Shown piece by piece: positions 1-10,393 of a DNA stretch of 64,000 nucleotides. How positions within the stretch are numbered: position 1 is the first letter of the stretch; every line of letters starts with the position of its first letter. The notes under the pieces were generated by a model, which was not told where the DNA came from, searched no databases, and saw only the letters and a program-made list of their open reading frames with translations. Source of the DNA: Agrostemma githago. Lineage: Eukaryota > Streptophyta > Magnoliopsida > Caryophyllales > Caryophyllaceae. The position numbers and the translations under genes were made by a program. Where the stretch lies: contig OY288251.1 of NCBI GenBank assembly GCA_958450325.1, forward strand, positions 63,133,666-63,197,665, given 5' to 3'.

Positions 1-430
1 GAGGTAGGCAGAGAGATTGCTCCCTGCCTGCTTGAAGGCAGATAGACAGACTGAGTGTGCCTTAGGCTTTGTTTATTTCGGCTTTGCTGCGCGGCCTGTC
101 CCTGACTTCTGGTTGAAGTCAGGGGGGCCTGCCCCCTGCCTGCCTGGAGGTAGGCAGAGGGGCTTATGTTTTTTATACAAGGCTGAATGCATATCAGACC
201 TTGTTGGTTCGGCTCTGCTGCCCGGCCTGTCCTTGACTTCTGATCGAGGTCAGGGGACCTGCCCTGTACCTTCCTAGAGGTAGGCAGAGAGACTTATGTT
301 TTTTATACAAGGCTGAATGCGTATCAGATCTTGTTGGTATGGCTCTGTTGCCCGGCCTGTCTCTGACTTCTAGTCGAGGTCAAGGGACCTGCCCCCTGCC
401 TGCCTGAAGGTAGGCAGAGGGACTTATGTT
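1..430. repeat. 130-bp tandem repeat, about 3.3 copies
   Basis: A unit beginning GAGGTAGGCAGAG recurs at 1, 147, 277 and 407. The last two spacings are exactly 130 bp and the first is 146 bp. Each unit contains short inverted repeats (CCTGCCTGCCTG against CAGGCAGG-like text, and GACTTC...GAAGTC) that could fold. It lies just beyond the integrase end of the minus-strand Ty3/gypsy remnant. Tandem repeats in the untranslated region next to the 3' LTR are common in Tat/Ogre elements, so I read it as that element's 3' region. Open frames across it are by-products of the repeat. Confidence 0.7.
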
Positions 431-778
431 TGTTGGGGGTCCATTTTATCAAGGTTTTAAAACAGAGGGGCTCTCCCCCTATTGCCTCCTGCTCGTTTGT
501 GTATGAGGTGCAAATTGAACAGACAACGAGTATAAGCAGAAGATAGATCTTTCATTTCTTGAAAAAAAATCTAACAGTTTGGACGGAGCCCTTGACAATG
601 TTTTCTGAGCGTCCTCCGTCATTTTTAGGGAACTTTAAAAAAACTTCTGGAACCTTGGCTAAACATAGTATTTCTTTAGAGTGTCTATATTCCAATGTGA
701 CGCCAACTCTTATCCCTTGGTGTTGGCAAGCCTGTAGGTGCCGGGGCCCATGACCTGAGTGACTTGGTAGGGGTCTTC
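431..778. other. no gene seen; probable 3' untranslated part of the minus-strand Ty3/gypsy remnant
   Basis: No coding similarity is recognisable on either strand. The stretch connects the tandem repeat to the integrase tail and probably belongs to the same degraded element. Confidence 0.4.
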
Positions 779-1583
779 CTAGTTGGCGTTTAGCTTGCCG
801 TGCTCTCTTGTCTTCCCCACTGCTTGGGTTTTTCGCAGGACTAGGTCTCCTACCTGAAAACTCCTTGTATTCACCCTTTTCTTGTAAACTCTTCTTATCC
901 TTTGTTGGTATGCTGCGATGTTCGAGTTAGCCTCCTGTCTTACCTCACCTACTAGGCCGAGAGCTTCGGTCATCGCAGCCTTATTGCTAGCTCTATCGAA
1001 TAACTGGGACCTCAGAGTTGGGATCCTGACTTCAATGGGTAGAAGGGCCTCAACACCATAGACCATCCCGAAGGGGGTTCTGTCCGGTTGACTCCTTTCT
1101 GGTCGTTCTTATTGACCATAGAACACTCGAAAGCTCATCTGCCCATCTTCCCTTGAGACCATCTACCATCTTTTTCAGCCCATTTAAAATTTGCTTGTTG
1201 GCAGCCTCAGCCTGGCTGTTGGTCTGTGGGTGACATACAACGGAGTAAGCAACTGTGACCCCATGACCTTCCAGTCAGGCCCTTAGAGGGTCATTGTCGA
1301 ATTGCTTGCAGTGGTCGAATACCAGTACCTTGGGTAAGTCATAGCGTGTGATGACGTTCCTCCAGATGACCCTTCTGACCGCCGGCTCGATGATGTTTGG
1401 GACTGCTTTTGCCTCCACCCATTTGGTGAAGTAGTCAATTGCCACTATGAGAAACTTCCTCCCCCTGTTGCTATAGTGAAAGGCCCGAGGATATTCATTC
1501 CCTACTGAGCAAAGGGGATGAGAGAGAGGATTGGTCGTAGGGCTTGTGCTGGAGCATGTATTACTGGTGCAAAGAGCTGACAC
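779..1583 (-). pseudogene. Ty3/gypsy integrase remnant
   Basis: Read on the minus strand, two broken frames give integrase pieces. The core (1583-1275) contains the strand typical of Ty3/gypsy integrases, IAIDYFTKWVEAKAVPNI, and an AVRRVIWRNVITRYDLP-like segment before the second catalytic Asp region. The C-terminal part (1066-779) has MVYGVEALLPIEV, then a helix ending YQQRIRRVYKKRVN and a VGDLVLRK segment. Between them the frame is interrupted around 1070-1270. The family role is insertion of retrotransposon cDNA. This copy cannot encode a working protein. It follows the RNase H remnant in normal pol order. Confidence 0.85.
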
Positions 1584-1989
1584 TTCCTACATTTGGAGGT
1601 TAGGTCTTTTGCGTCAGCCATCATGGTGGGCCAGTAGTATCCTACTCTCAGTGCTTTATGGGCGAGGGTTCTTTCTCCGATGTGGTGTCCTCAAATCCCC
1701 GAGCGAATGTCGTCTAGGACCTCGGCTGCCTGCTCTGCCCCCAGGCACTTGAGTAGGGGCGAAAAGAATGATTTTCGGTACAACTCATTCTCGATTATTA
1801 TGTACCAAGATGCCTTTGATGGCATTATCTTTTGTTGCACAGGGTCTTCGGGTAGGGTCCCTCTTTTTTGAATCAGATAATTAGTGTCATCCAGTTTTTG
1901 GATTCTGACCCTTCAATCACATTGACCTGCTTGTGGGGTGCCGTTGATCTTTTTTGTATCACTTCTAACCAAACCGACCTCCTGATGTC

Positions 1990-2515
1990 CTGTAGGCTAG
2001 ATCTTGTTATCTTGGATAAGGCATCAGCTCGGTTGTTTTGCGACCTGGGGACCTGCTTAACTTCGTAGGACTTGAGCTTTGACTGCTTAACTGCTTAGCT
2101 CCTGATTTAGTTTTTCTAAGTATGAGACCATGGTCAGGTCCCTGGCCTCGTACTCACCATTGATCTGGTTGGAAATGAGCTGGGAGTTAGTGGCTAGTAT
2201 GATTCTTTCTGCTCCGGCGGCCACAGCCAGATTAACGCCTATCTGGACAGCCTCATATTCCGCCTCATTATTAGATGCTTGGAAGGTGAACCTGAGCGCA
2301 TGTTCAAAGTCGACCCTCTCTGGGCTCGTCAGTACGACCCCTGCCCCCGCACCGTTGGCTGTGGATGAGCCATCCGTGAATACTAGCCATTCCCCAGCAG
2401 AGGGGTCGTCCTCTTCCGAGTGGGAGCATTCAGCGAGGAAGTCCGCCAGAGCCTGGGCCTTGATGGCGGCTCTGGGCTGGTAGAATATACCTAGACCGAT
2501 CAGTTCTATGGCCAT
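1990..2515 (-). pseudogene. Ty3/gypsy (Tat-type) RNase H remnant
   Basis: Minus-strand translation gives a plant-retrotransposon RNase H: VFTDGSSTANGAGAG (first Asp), then NNEAEYEA (Glu), then ILATNSQLI, where the family normally has a catalytic Asp and this copy has Asn. After a stop near 2087 the domain resumes with VPRSQNNRADALSKI, the usual last motif. In Tat-lineage elements this is the second, archaeal-like RNase H between RT and integrase. The Asp-to-Asn change and the stop show decay. Upstream RT and gag are missing: the element is cut at about 2520-2530, where sequence of the opposite polarity begins. Traces of the RNase H-integrase linker continue down to about 1600. Confidence 0.82.
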
Positions 2516-2529
2516 TTTAATAGTCTTCT

Positions 2530-4296
2530 AGATTTTTTGAACTTCCGTCAAGTTGACAATTATAACTGGCCTGGTAGAGAAAGAGCTGGAATTCTAGGTG
2601 ATTGACGTCACCTCCTCCTCCAACTTACTCTTGGGACGCCCGTGGATCCATACGCTTTCAAGGTAGTATCCTCCACCTTACACCGGAAGATCAAGTTGCC
2701 TTTGCGTGATGACATTATCACTCTAGAGGCGACACCAATGACTATGGCCAACTGCAACGCCATGAGCCGTCGTCTTGGTACAGTCCTTTGGGGGTTTAAC
2801 TTTGTAGGTATGATCGAGGAAAGCTTCCTCTTCAGGCCCTACTTCACTACCAGCATTAATACGATGCTGCAAAATTTGGGATACTTCCCAGGGGCCACTT
2901 CTAGGCCATATCTTCCAGCTGAGAAGATCATCAAGGTCCTAAAAAATGAAGATACCCACTTCGGTCTAAGGTACACCATGACACCGGGCAATGTCGTCAG
3001 AACAAGCACTAAGAAGGCATGTAACGTCATAAAGGGTATCCACTTGAGCCCTTATAGCCCACGGTTGACTGACTACTTCGTTACGCCGGTATTTGAGGCC
3101 ACCCAAGTTGGTCTATTCCAACCAACTGTTGCGCACTCCGGAACCAAACTGACCCGAGATTGCAATTACATTCTGGATGACGTGTTCACCCTCATCAAGT
3201 CAAAACCAAAGGAGGATGCTGACAATGTTGATCTGCGTCGGGGCTACTATTCGGGGAAGACAAGATAGCCCCAACTCCAAAGGAAGATTTGGTTAATCTC
3301 ATCCTCCGCAGAAATAGGTTTGATCCGACTAAGCTGATCTCGGAAGTTGGCTCCGAGACAGGAAACAGGGCATGGAGGAAGACTGTCAAATCGACCGATG
3401 ATCAATGCCGGATCTACAAGCTAGTTGCCGATGAAGGAGACATGCCTGCTTCCGATTCTGAGTCCGAGTCTGAGGTCAAGTCTAGGGAGTCCAGTGCTAG
3501 AGTCCAACCTATAACCCCTTTCCCTTTTGTCACTCCTGTTGGCACCTCGGGGTCTGTCCAGAGCGCCCTTCCAATTCCACCACTGGCCAACGATCAGATG
3601 GCTGTTCTGTTTGAGCTTTTCTCCAAATTTTCCATTAATAATAATAATAAAGTAACAACCGTTCCGCTTACGACTTGTTTCTTTTTAAATGCAATTCTGG
3701 TTTCAAAAATATTTTATGCAATGACATTGAGAAACCCGACGAACAGGTACCCTTAACTCCTCATCTGATCGAGCAATTAGAGCAAAGAGAGTCCTGGAAC
3801 CCGATAATCGAAGATACTGAGTCCATCAATGCAGGAACCACCTTAGAGCCTCAGATGCTTAAGATATGGTTATCATTAGATTCTGAGGAGAGACGACAGC
3901 TCACAAGCCTTCTTCAAGAGTGCAAAGATGTCTTCGCATGGTTCTACAAGAACATGCCGGGTATAGACCGAGAGATAGCCGAACACCACATACCAATCAA
4001 AGACGGGTGTAAACCGGTTAAACAAAAACTCCACAGAATGAGACTCGAGTGGTCCCTCAAAGTCAAAGAAGAAGTCGACAAACAGTTCAAAGTCGACTCC
4101 ATACAAGTGTCCGAATATCCGGACTGAGTTTCAAACATTGTGTCGGTACCTAAAAAGGACGGTAAGGTGCGCGTATGTGTCGATTTTGGGATCTTAACAA
4201 GGCGAGCCCGAAAGACTATTTCTCGTTAACACACATCGATATAATGGTAGACAATACCGCTGATCATGCTCTTCTATCCTTTATGGATGGATACGC
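2530..4296 (+). pseudogene. Tat-type gypsy protease-RT fragment
   Basis: A plus-strand fragment colinear with 15865-17530 of the intact Tat element in this window. The shared text starts near AGAGAAAGAGCTGGAATT and runs through VVSSTLHRKIKLPLRD, an acidic spacer, NDIEKPDEQV, IEDTESIN, FAWFYKNMPGIDREIAEHHI, and the start of RT up to a LLSFMDGYA-equivalent. It stops abruptly at 4296, inside the RT domain before the catalytic YVDD. Several frame changes and stops (around 3270-3290, 3700, 4127) show it is dead. Gag, most of RT, RNase H and integrase are missing. It is clearly diverged from the 14-20 kb copy, so it is an older insertion of a related family. Confidence 0.88.
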
Positions 4297-4874
4297 CTAA
4301 AGGTGGCAATTTGGCGTGCCGGGCCCCTCGGGCTTCATGCCTGACCTTGCCGGGATGGTCGTGCCTGGTTCTAGAATCGTGCCGTCTATTTTGCCTTTGT
4401 TAAGCGTTGAATGATGTATTGTCACTAGTTTTTTGTATGTACTATAGGTGTATAGATGTCATATAAAGATACATTGACTTCTGTGCTTATTTTCTTGAAA
4501 ATATTCATCATCTTTCTCGGCCCTAACCACCCTTTCATGTGACCAGATAAATGCTCTTGGCGGTGCTTCCGAATGAAAGCAGAAATTCTCGCATTCACTT
4601 TTGGGAGCTAATTAGTCAGATCTTCTAGTTAGGATTTAATAATTTTGTAGATATTGTTTTTATATTTGTAGAAAATATAAGAATGTTACACCTTTTGTAG
4701 AAAAGATAAGATGAGTTGATATTTTTCATACTTTTTTTAAAACATTTGTAATGCTATTCTTTCGATTTGTTTTGATTGTAAAAAATGATACTCCGTGTTA
4801 CTTATATCTTGAAATTTAAATTATATTCTTTTATACGGTAAATTCTATTCGGACTATATATATAAAAAAAATTA
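4297..4874. other. no gene seen
   Basis: The first 80 bases are GC-rich (GGTGGCAATTTGGCGTGCCGG and similar), resembling the end of a hAT-type element. The rest is AT-rich. I see no open frame of substance and no RNA gene. Confidence 0.4.
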
Positions 4875-5139
4875 TAAATCCACGATTTGTGGCGGAATTG
4901 CCGTCGCAAATTAGTTTGACTATTTTTGTGACTTTTTAATGTACGTCGGATTTTTCGACGCATATCCGACGCAATTACCCTCTGCGATGGCAGGTCCGAC
5001 GCACACAAATCCCCATGCGACGAAATATTGCGGCGGAACCTTTGCGTCGGTTAGTCCGACACAAACGTCGATTTGCGTCGGAATTAAGGTATTTGCGGTG
5101 GATTTTTCCACCGCAAATTGACCTGTTTTTTTTGTAGTG
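4875..5139. mobile_element. CACTA (En/Spm-like) terminal fragment
   Basis: The stretch is packed with GCGTCGG/CCGACGC motifs in both orientations and ends TTTTTTTTGTAGTG at 5139, the reverse of the canonical CACTACAAAAAA terminus of plant CACTA elements. The complete CACTA at 48235-59586 has the same kind of subterminal motif. I found no matching CACTAC left end nearby, so this is a truncated or deleted copy with one terminus. Confidence 0.7.
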
Positions 5140-5279
5140 ATGGACGTACCTCCCCCGACGTGCTAGTACAATCATCTACTCCGTGGCATTCCTACCTTTT
5201 CTTGCCTCGACCCTCATTTTCGCCCCTATATTATATATCGTCTCGATGGAGGAGCGTGGCTTTATTTTCAGAGTGTTGC

Positions 5280-5775
5280 TGAATGCTGATGAAGGGCCTC
5301 CATGATTTGTGTCGGTGTAACATGCACCCTAAGACACGTCATGACGTACTCTTTCTCGGCGTCATCAAGGGTAGCTAGACGTTTGTGTTCATCGTCATAA
5401 ACATGTAACTTGTGATTGTGCATGCCACATGGACCAATTGCTAGAATCCATCGTTACTTATCGAAACTCTGGTACGTTTTCACCCAAAACTTACATCCGA
5501 TTTTATGAGAAACCTTGGTACCAGCTTTCGGAGTTTTGTTATGGCCTGGTCACATTTGAAATAATTCACTCCATGATGGTTCACAGCTACATTGCTCTTC
5601 GATTTGTTGCTGGCTTTCACCAAACTAAACCCGAGAGCCAACGCGATCTCATTAGCGTAGTTGAATGCGTGGTTGGACGTAGCAAAGGGAGGCCCAAAGA
5701 TAAAGCACCAACGATAGTCGGTACCATCGCCACCAAAATCCTCCTAGTATACCTACATAATATGACGAATTAATT
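5280..5775 (-). pseudogene. MULE/FAR1-type transposase relic
   Basis: On the minus strand, 5429-5280 reads CGMHNHKL followed by a short helix-rich stretch ending PTQIMEALHQH. This is the Cys-x-x-His-Asn-His element plus downstream segment seen in the N-terminal DNA-binding region of MULE transposases and FAR1 relatives. The neighbouring 345-bp plus-strand frame (5429-5773) overlaps it and resembles nothing I know, so I treat it as a shadow. No catalytic domain is visible. Its position inside a MULE-type element that shares its end with two non-autonomous copies suggests that it is the leftover transposase of that family. Confidence 0.5.
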
Positions 5776-5934
5776 ACATTATTGCCACCAAACACCCGAG
5801 CCACGAATGGAAACTTAAATGTATGTATTTACTGAAAAATGAAAACAAACTAAACGTATTTTGTAACGTATAACGTTGTATAATACTCGTGCGAATTTTA
5901 TAAAATTAAAAATACGCAAAATACCGTATAGCAG

Positions 5935-6080
5935 CAAAGTTTGACGCTATACTGGTCAAACTGACATTATACCGACCAGTATAGCGTTAAAGTTTGACGC
6001 TATACTGGTCGGTATAGTGTCAGTTTTTGACGCTATACTGACCAGTATAGTGTCAATTTTTAACGCTATACTGGATTTTC
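5935..6080. repeat. palindromic minisatellite core of MULE copy A
   Basis: GACGCTATACTGG and its reverse complement alternate five to six times, for example TTGACGCTATACTGGTC, then ACCGACCAGTATAGCG, then GACGCTATACTGGTCGG. Each pair forms a potential hairpin. The array occupies the place where copies B and C carry an unrelated palindromic array. Confidence 0.85.
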
Positions 6081-6596
6081 GTATATTTTTTCTCCGTCTT
6101 CGACTTATTTACGATATACTAAACACAAATACATTAACATAAACAACGACATACTAATACATTAACATAAACAACGAGATATTAAAAGAGAAAAGATGAT
6201 TAAGAGTAAGTAAAATTAAATTACAAGTGGACTAACCCCAAAATGCGGTCGTTGCTCCATTTTGTGGAAAATCGGTTTTTTTAGGAAGACTTTTTTTAAA
6301 AGAAAATTGGTTTTTGTTAGTGAGAGAAGAGAGCTAACAAAGTTGTCTGAGTGGAGTGTTGTGGTGAGTGGAGAGAATTATACAGTATATAATATAACAT
6401 AACATAATAAAATGAGGGTTTGAAAGAAAAAAAAACTATTTCATTGTCGAGTTGCATTAAAATGATTAAACTTTTTAATGTAGTTAACAAAGTTAGTAAA
6501 TGTAATTAGGGAAGGACGTTGTTGTGTTTTCACATTAAAAAGCGCCGACGACCTGACTGAAATGTCGACAACCAACAACAACACTCATTTGGTGAA

Positions 6597-8769
6597 TCCT
6601 TCATGGAGGATGGGTAATCCATGGATGTGAAACATTTTTCACTTCATCCTCTCTATGGATTCTATCTCAATCCATGGATAATCATGCTCTTACAATTCTT
6701 TCATTGTTACCAAAAATTCTTAGCATATTAAGTTTGTCCAAAACTTACGCGGTAATGATAAACTTTATTTTAAATTTGCCCATTTGATAGTGGTAACATC
6801 CAATGTTGACAACCATTCATCTGCTTTTGGCCACCGTATGTATGTATGTAGTTTCTTTCACAATTAGTTAATAATAATTTCCAAAAATTGAAGAGGACCT
6901 AGTCATCCAATCAAGCTAAGGTGTGAATTGAGTATTATTAAGACTTGGAGGACCATGCATCTGAAGAAAGTCAAATTTCATTTTGTATATATGTATGTAT
7001 ACAGCTAAGCAAAATCATAGACTAGCGTTGACATTTAAGCATGCATACAGTCAGTCTACGTTCTGGAGTTTCATAATTAATGGAGTAATAACTGATGAAT
7101 CTGTTATCTGTGTGCATTATATTATATTTACAAAGTAAACCATGATATGATACACTACTGTCTAGTGTCTACTCATCTTGCTGACAATTTGAGAAAGTCA
7201 AAGGTGTAAGACAATAACTAATTAATAACCACTTCCAAAGGACAGGTACGACACAGTCACCAAAGAAATACTCCCACTAGACACTTCGTGGAAATGCTCC
7301 ACACACCTTATTGCAATTAATAGATTTTTAAATAAAATAAGGACGATGACAAATCAATCAAATGAAGACACGTAATAGTAATAATGTAAAGAGAGAGAGA
7401 GAGAGAGAGGGGTTAAAACAAACATATATTAGGTATGAAAGGAGTATAATTTTAACAATAAACTGGCATAGGCATTTACACACATGCATGATAGCTAGTC
7501 TGTGTATTTGGGCATTTGGATGGGTGGGGATCGATCATCGATAGATGGTGTGTGTTAACTGTTAAGTTTAATGTTGATGATAGATGAAGAATAATGACTA
7601 ATGGAGTAATTCTTGAGATGATGATGATGAAAGATGGGTGTACGTGAATGTGTGATAATAGAACAAAATGGCAAGGGTCACTGTTATTGATGATGATGAT
7701 GATAAGTCCTTCGTGTGTTGGCCTGGGTATGCTAACTACTTGCAATTGTCCGTATGTAGCCTCTAATGCTTGACCAGGTTTGACCGAAGATGAAAATGAG
7801 ATGATAAATATGGAGTAACTTTTAAGTTTTGGAAACATAAATAAAGAGTATAAATAATAGAAATATTGTAAGACTTGTCATATAAAAGATGATTACATAA
7901 TATATTTGTAATCATTTCTCATGTAAAAGAACTGTCAAAATTTGTATTATTAGACCATTTTACATGAGTATTTGTGAAGATAAAATATGAAAATGGAGCA
8001 ACTCGATCGTGTATATACAGTCAATATATACGAATGAAGAATAGCAAGTCTCCCTTAACTGTCTTAAACATAAAACAGGTGAAGTATATATATATATATA
8101 TACTAATGTACTCCGTATTTAAGAATTTATTGAAAAAATTAATATACAAGTATTTGATTGTCTTGTATGCACGAGTGGTAGTCTACGTACATAGACGAAT
8201 AATGTCGTCACAAACAATAATTTGACTAGAGATAATAATGTGGTACGTGATGAGTCTGATGAGACACGTAACACTTATTTATGTGTGGATCCAGAGTATG
8301 GGGGATGCGGTACACTGGATAGAGAGCAAGGAACAAAAAGTACAAGAGAGTACTACGGCACTAGCAGCTACCACAACTCGATCTCAGAGAAGAACAAAGC
8401 ACATACATACAGGCTTTACGGCATTAATGAAACACTACACTACAGTTGCGCCTGCTGACTTCTGGAAACTGACAACTCAGTCCGCCAATCATGTCCCCCT
8501 ATTAAAACTTCTACGACCACATGCTTATTGAATCACAATTAATCACAAAAGTTAGATACTACACCTTGCAAAATTGCTCCATCGACGTACTCTTTATATA
8601 CCAACTTCTTTAATTTAGAGACGGTATAACCAATCAAACAGTCTACTTGATCAAAAGTCACACATGAATTTTAAAAAGAATATTGGTTAGTCGATTGCCT
8701 TAATGTGTAAATAACAAATTAATACTCCTTACTATGAATATGTCAAAACATTTACCAATCTTGAAGAGT
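6597..8769. other. intergenic, no supported gene; microsatellites
   Basis: AT-rich sequence without a convincing coding region on either strand. It contains a (GA)n run at about 7391-7410, GAT-rich triplets near 7617-7705 and a (TA)n run at 8086-8101. Short frames here show no recognisable domain. One copy of the nonamer TACTCCGTA is at 8109-8117. Confidence 0.5.
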
Positions 8770-8776
8770 TGAATAC

Positions 8777-9373
8777 GAATGTTGTTTTTGGTCGTCGGCA
8801 TTTCAGCCAGGTCGTCAGCACTTTTTAATGTAAAAGACGATCATGCACTTCCTTAATTACATTAGTTAACTAAGTTAGTATAATTTTAGAAATGAAATTA
8901 TGTTAATGAAACTCGTTGATGAAACCCGACTTTCCTAAAAACCCGACTTTCCTTTGAAAAATCGACTTTTCCCAAAATGGATCAACAAGCGGTTAGTGGA
9001 CTTTTAATTTTATTTTCCTCCCTTTTGATTATATTTTCTTCTTTAATATGTTAATGTGTATTAGTTTAGCATACAAAATCGTTTTTTCTTGTTTAATTGG
9101 CGTTTATGTTTACGGTTTGTCGTATTCGATGTTGTGCTCGATTTTCGTGCTATATAAAAATAAAGAGGAGACGCGGAGAAGAAGTCGGGCGTCGGTTTCT
9201 GGTGCCTGAGGGGTCCCCTGGGCGCCAGTTTTTGGTGCTTGAGGTCCCCTGAGCGCAAAAAACTGGTGCCTGGGGGTCCCCTGTAAGTAAAAAACTGGTG
9301 CCTGGGGGGTCCCTGGAAGCCAAAAACTGGTGTCTGGAGTCCCCTGGAAGCCAAAAACTGGTGCCCAGCCCAG

Positions 9374-9406
<33 letters not shown>

Positions 9407-9761
9407 TCGTACGACATTATACGTTACGATATCCGTTTAATTTGTTTTCGTTCTTCGATAAATGTTTATATCGTGACTCGGGTGTTGTTATTTTGAATTT
9501 TTGGAATTATTATGATACAAAAATGTTAACAAATTGTTATAAATTTCCTAAAAAGATTCTCGGGTTACATTGAGACACGTGTTTCAAAAACCGTAAAAAA
9601 CTACAAAAACCGTAATCTTAAATTAGTCGGGATATAATAAGTACATTAATTAAGAAACTTAATTAATATCATCCATCATAATTACATAAGGGTAAAAGAG
9701 TAAATTCACGTATAAAGCGCCGACGACCTGGCTGAAATGTCGACGACCTAATGTAGGGGGG
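8777..9761. mobile_element. MULE-type MITE, copy B (985 bp)
   Basis: The left end reads GAATGTTGTTTTTGGTCGTC and the right end, reversed, CCCCCCTACATTAGGTCGTC. Both continue into CATTTCAGCCAGGTCGTC. The flanks carry TGAATAC at 8770-8776 and 9762-9768. This is a 7-bp exact direct repeat, somewhat shorter than the usual 8-10 bp MULE duplication but extendable with mismatches. No transposase is present. The centre is a palindromic tandem array, followed by a 27-base T run near 9370-9397. Confidence 0.75.
9188..9375. repeat. palindromic minisatellite core of MULE-MITE copy B
   Basis: Units of roughly 30-33 bp built on AAAAACTGGTGCC and its reverse GGCGCCAGTTTTTGG, separated by GGGGTCCCCTG. There are about six units, and orientation switches inside the array. 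Long open frames here arise only from the repeat and shift between copies B and C, so they are not coding. Confidence 0.85.
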
Positions 9762-10393
9762 TGAATACTTCATCTAACTCTTTTATAACTTCCCACTTCA
9801 TTATTCTACTAGATGGAAAGCCCATGCGATGCACGGACCGCTTTTTAGTGACGTTGATAAGGACACCAAGTTGAATGATTGCATAAATTTTTGAAACTGT
9901 ACAACAGTAGAGAGTCAGCCGAAGTTAAGAGTATGCCTAATAATAAAGGAATATTATCCATATACGTAAATGTGTTTCAAGGAATCAGAGATAATATATA
10001 CAGTAAACGTCAAATTAAATTATAGACATAATATAAAAGACTAGATAAAGTATCTTGCACATAAATATACATAGATATAAATATTTACTGGGTAAAATAA
10101 GAACATATTACAGTCAACAACGATGAAACATGTGATAAAAAACAAATTTGTCATTATCAGCGCACCCGTTATAATAATGAATGTTGTCGCTTAAAGTTAT
10201 GATGCATACCCTTCTTATTTATAATAGTACAATTATGAATGCATTTGAAATGATAGTAAAGTTCAAAATTATGACTTCATATTTATAATTGTAGACACTC
10301 TGATCACCACGTTAGTGTCTTAAGACCATGCGATGTGATTGATAATTTTACTTTCTTAAATTTTTTGGTTGATATCTAAGGACGAATGATTAC

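Larger units (their letters stand above)
5140..6596. mobile_element. MULE-type element, copy A (left end not found)
   Basis: The right end (6540-6596: AGCGCCGACGACCTGACTG ... CAACAACAACACTC) is the same terminal repeat as in copies B (8777-9761) and C (29217-30121). Internal homology to B and C includes the segment around 5785-5880 (CACCCGAGCCACG and following text) and the tract near 6230-6300 with ...CCACAAAATGGAGCAAC on the reverse strand. Copy A differs from B and C in its core and in holding a transposase relic. Its left terminal repeat is not recognisable; the CACTA fragment may have displaced it. Confidence 0.6.

Noticed and set aside
17..277. 86-codon plus-strand frame at the window start
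   Set aside because: It lies wholly in the 130-bp tandem repeat and has no domain.
5429..5773. 114-codon plus-strand frame as an independent gene
   Set aside because: No recognisable domain, and the overlapping minus strand carries a MULE/FAR1-type motif inside a transposon.
9061..9417. 118-codon minus-strand frame with repeated His-Gln-Lys/Gly-Pro units
   Set aside because: It is generated by the palindromic minisatellite. The equivalent frame in copy C shifts phase after the repeat, so it is not conserved as coding.
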